In this document: piece after piece, positions 53,601 to 56,600 of the stretch | Position numbering within the stretch: position 1 is the first letter of the stretch | Layout of the letters: the number at the start of each line of letters is the position of its first letter | NCBI GenBank assembly: GCA_021229015.1 | Contig: CM037778.1 | Span: forward strand, 16,871,214 to 16,935,213 | Origin: Solen grandis | Taxonomy: Eukaryota; Mollusca; Bivalvia; Adapedonta; Solenidae | Direction of reading: 5' to 3' | Length of the DNA stretch: 64,000 nucleotides | Translations under genes and position numbers: made by a program | Notes under the pieces: model-generated | What the model was told of the DNA's origin: nothing | Seen by the model: only the letters and a program-made list of their open reading frames with translations | The model's database searches: none

Positions 53601-56600
53601 TTATAAGACCTATCGTCCTCATCATATTAACTGACAAATATATCATTCTAATATACAAAAATACAGGGACATCCGTGTCCTACGGACACATTTCTAGTAA
53701 TGTATGTTTTGTCAATGAGGTTGAATTGTAAACGTCGATTAATGATTTTGAAATCCTACTAGAGGTGATCATTATATCCGAGAACTTTCGCCATATTTTC
53801 TTTGTCAGCCCATGAAGATCAAATCTTTCACATTTATAAGAAAGAGCAATTTTTTTCTAATGATTTGAGTCATTTTTAGCTCACCTGAGCACTTTTGTGC
53901 TCAATGTAAGCTATTGTGACCGATGAATGTCCGGCGTCCGTCGCCATTATTTAACTTAAACGACATCTCCTAAATTACTCGGCCAATTCTTCATAAAACT
54001 TTACAGGAATGTTCCTCGGGTGGTACTCTTCAAAAGTTATTCATAGAATTAAATTCCATGCTGGCTACCATGACAACTGAAAGGGGAAAATGTGAAAACT
54101 TCAAAAATATTCTCCTCCAAAAGGACTCACTGGCTGAATTTTTAAATATGTTTACACAGATGTTTGTTGGGTCAATCTCAACAAAGATTGTTAAAAAATT
54201 GGATCCATTGAAAAACATGGCCGCCAGGAGGCAGAGCCCATTTTTCTTATATGTATATAGTACAAATTTGAAAAATCTCCTTGTCCAAAAGTACTGGCTG
54301 AATTTTCAAAGTTTTTTGGCTCAGAGGTTCCTTAGGTCACTCTCTACCAAGATTGTCAAAGTTATTTTGATCGGACAGAAAACATGGCCGCAAGGGGGTG
54401 GGGCCCGTTTTCTTTATATGTATATAAAACAGATTTGAAAATTCTTCGTATCCAGAAGTACATATTGGATTTCAAAGTTTTTTAGCACATATTTTCCTTG
54501 GGTCACTCTCAATCTAGACTTTTAAAATCATTTGGATCCGTCTAAAAATATGGCTGGCATGACGCAGAGCCCATTTTCCATAATATCATATTAGCTGTTT
54601 CTATTCCACCCACTAATACCTAGTTCTCATGTGAGCGGTTCCAGGGCCTTCATGGCCCTCTTGTTATAATGCCCCCACCACTTACAGGGGGTGGGGGTTG
54701 CATATAGATTTGCCTTTGTCCGTACATACATACGTATGTACGTACTTCTGTCCGTCAAAGAAGTTTGTCCGGAGCATTAACCTATTAGGGGTATCAACAT
54801 GAAACTTCATAGCTACATAGAGCTTGATGATGAGAAGTGCAGTGAACAAGAACCATAACTCTATTTTGCGTGATTTAGGAGTTATTGCCCTTTGTTATTT
54901 TTCATACTTTAATTTTGTCCGGAGCATAACTCAAAGGCTATAAGAGGTATCAACATGAAACTTCATAGCTACATAGAGCTTGATGAAGAGAAGTTTTTAA
55001 ACGTAAATAGTCAAGTTCATCACATAGTACCGGAGAAAACTACAATTAATGGTGAGTATTACTCAACCATACTACGAATCAAACTCCTTCAGGCTATTAA
55101 AGACAGTCGCCCAGAACTTGCCAGGTCGGGTTTGATTTTGCACCATGATAACCATCTCAGCCTTTTTGGAATTAAACATTGAACATATACAGCACCAAGA
55201 TTTAGCCATCTGTGATTTCTTTCTCTTTCCAAATGTTAAAGATAAGTTGCGGGGTCATAGATGTGAGTCTCGGGAAAAGCTTGGTAGTGCTATTACGGCA
55301 GCATTGAGAGTGTTGTCATATGACAGCTTACGTCATGCATTAGGTCACACAGAGTGTTCTTTTAAAAGGAGTAAATTTTAATTGACCTGTGGTTAAAATT
55401 GATAATTTCATAGTAAAAGTTCTCGAATATTATTATCACCCCTCGTTTGAATTTTTTATCATAGATTCAGAGACTTTCAATCAGCCATTGCTGCAGATTA
55501 CTCTGACTTCAGCTTCAAGGTTACTGGCACTGAATAAACCCATTTAAAGTCTTCTCAATTGCATATAAAATGGGTTTCTTTTAATTACTATAACAGAGTT
55601 TTTTAAGCTTTAATGGTTTTAACAGATATATGGTTTTGTGTACATAATTAAAGTATTCAAACATTCAGTCCAGCAATGCCTTTAAAGTAATCATTTTTAA
55701 ATCATCAAGTTTTTATGAGAGACATGGTATGGACGAAAACCATTTAATTGAATAAAAATTGGTCTTCCAACTATTTAAATACCATTGTGTATTTTTAGTG
55801 AATTGTTCCAATGGGGCTTCCGTGGCCGAGAGGGTAAAGTCACTCACTCAGCCCCTCACCTTGTGGGTTCGAATCCCGGCAGGGTCATTCGAATTTTCAT
55901 GTGAGAAAGCTGGCTTGCGGTAGGTCGGTGGTTCTACCCGGATGCCTCCGTGCATTCGGGGTCTTCCTCCACCTGTAATTAGCTGGACGTCGCTATATGA
56001 CTGAAATACTGTCGTAGCGACGGTAAACTCAAATAGTCAAATAGTCTGTTCCAATGATATTGCTTTGAGATATCAAAATCATGTCATATTTTGAATTTAT
56101 TCATAAGTGCCTTTAGTAATAACATATGTTTAAACTTCTATACTTTCTTTTTTCATCTAAATATCTTTTTTACTTAAAGTTTCGACTGTTATATCGTATA
56201 CTATAAATGAACTTGAAAACGAAATGTTGGTAAGCAAGACTAATTATTTGTCTTTTTTTCTTTCGTTTTTAGCCTTTGTTGATCATATACTGTTTTTACC
56301 CCGCTTTCCAAGTGTTTGGAGTAATGCTATGTTCAGATATTTCAGGCTCAGTCCGTCATTTCTTTGATATCTAAACTGCTTACCATGCTAGCAATTTTGT
56401 TTCAGATTTGTCGTCATTATAAAATAATGTACTATGTGATCACCTTAAGCTTTCTTTGAAAACGAGTTGATGCTCTTTTTTCAGGTCAGAATTCTAGACC
56501 AGAAATATGTTGCAAAATTCTTGTTGATGAGATTCTCAAATTTTGTAAAGACTCCGTGCAGAACCAAACAGAGTTGACTGAATTGCATGTAGTTGCTTAT

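Noticed and set aside
54058..54438. 126-codon ORF on the + strand
   Set aside because: It translates the tandem core units of a family 1 element; repeated peptide stretches reflect repeated DNA.
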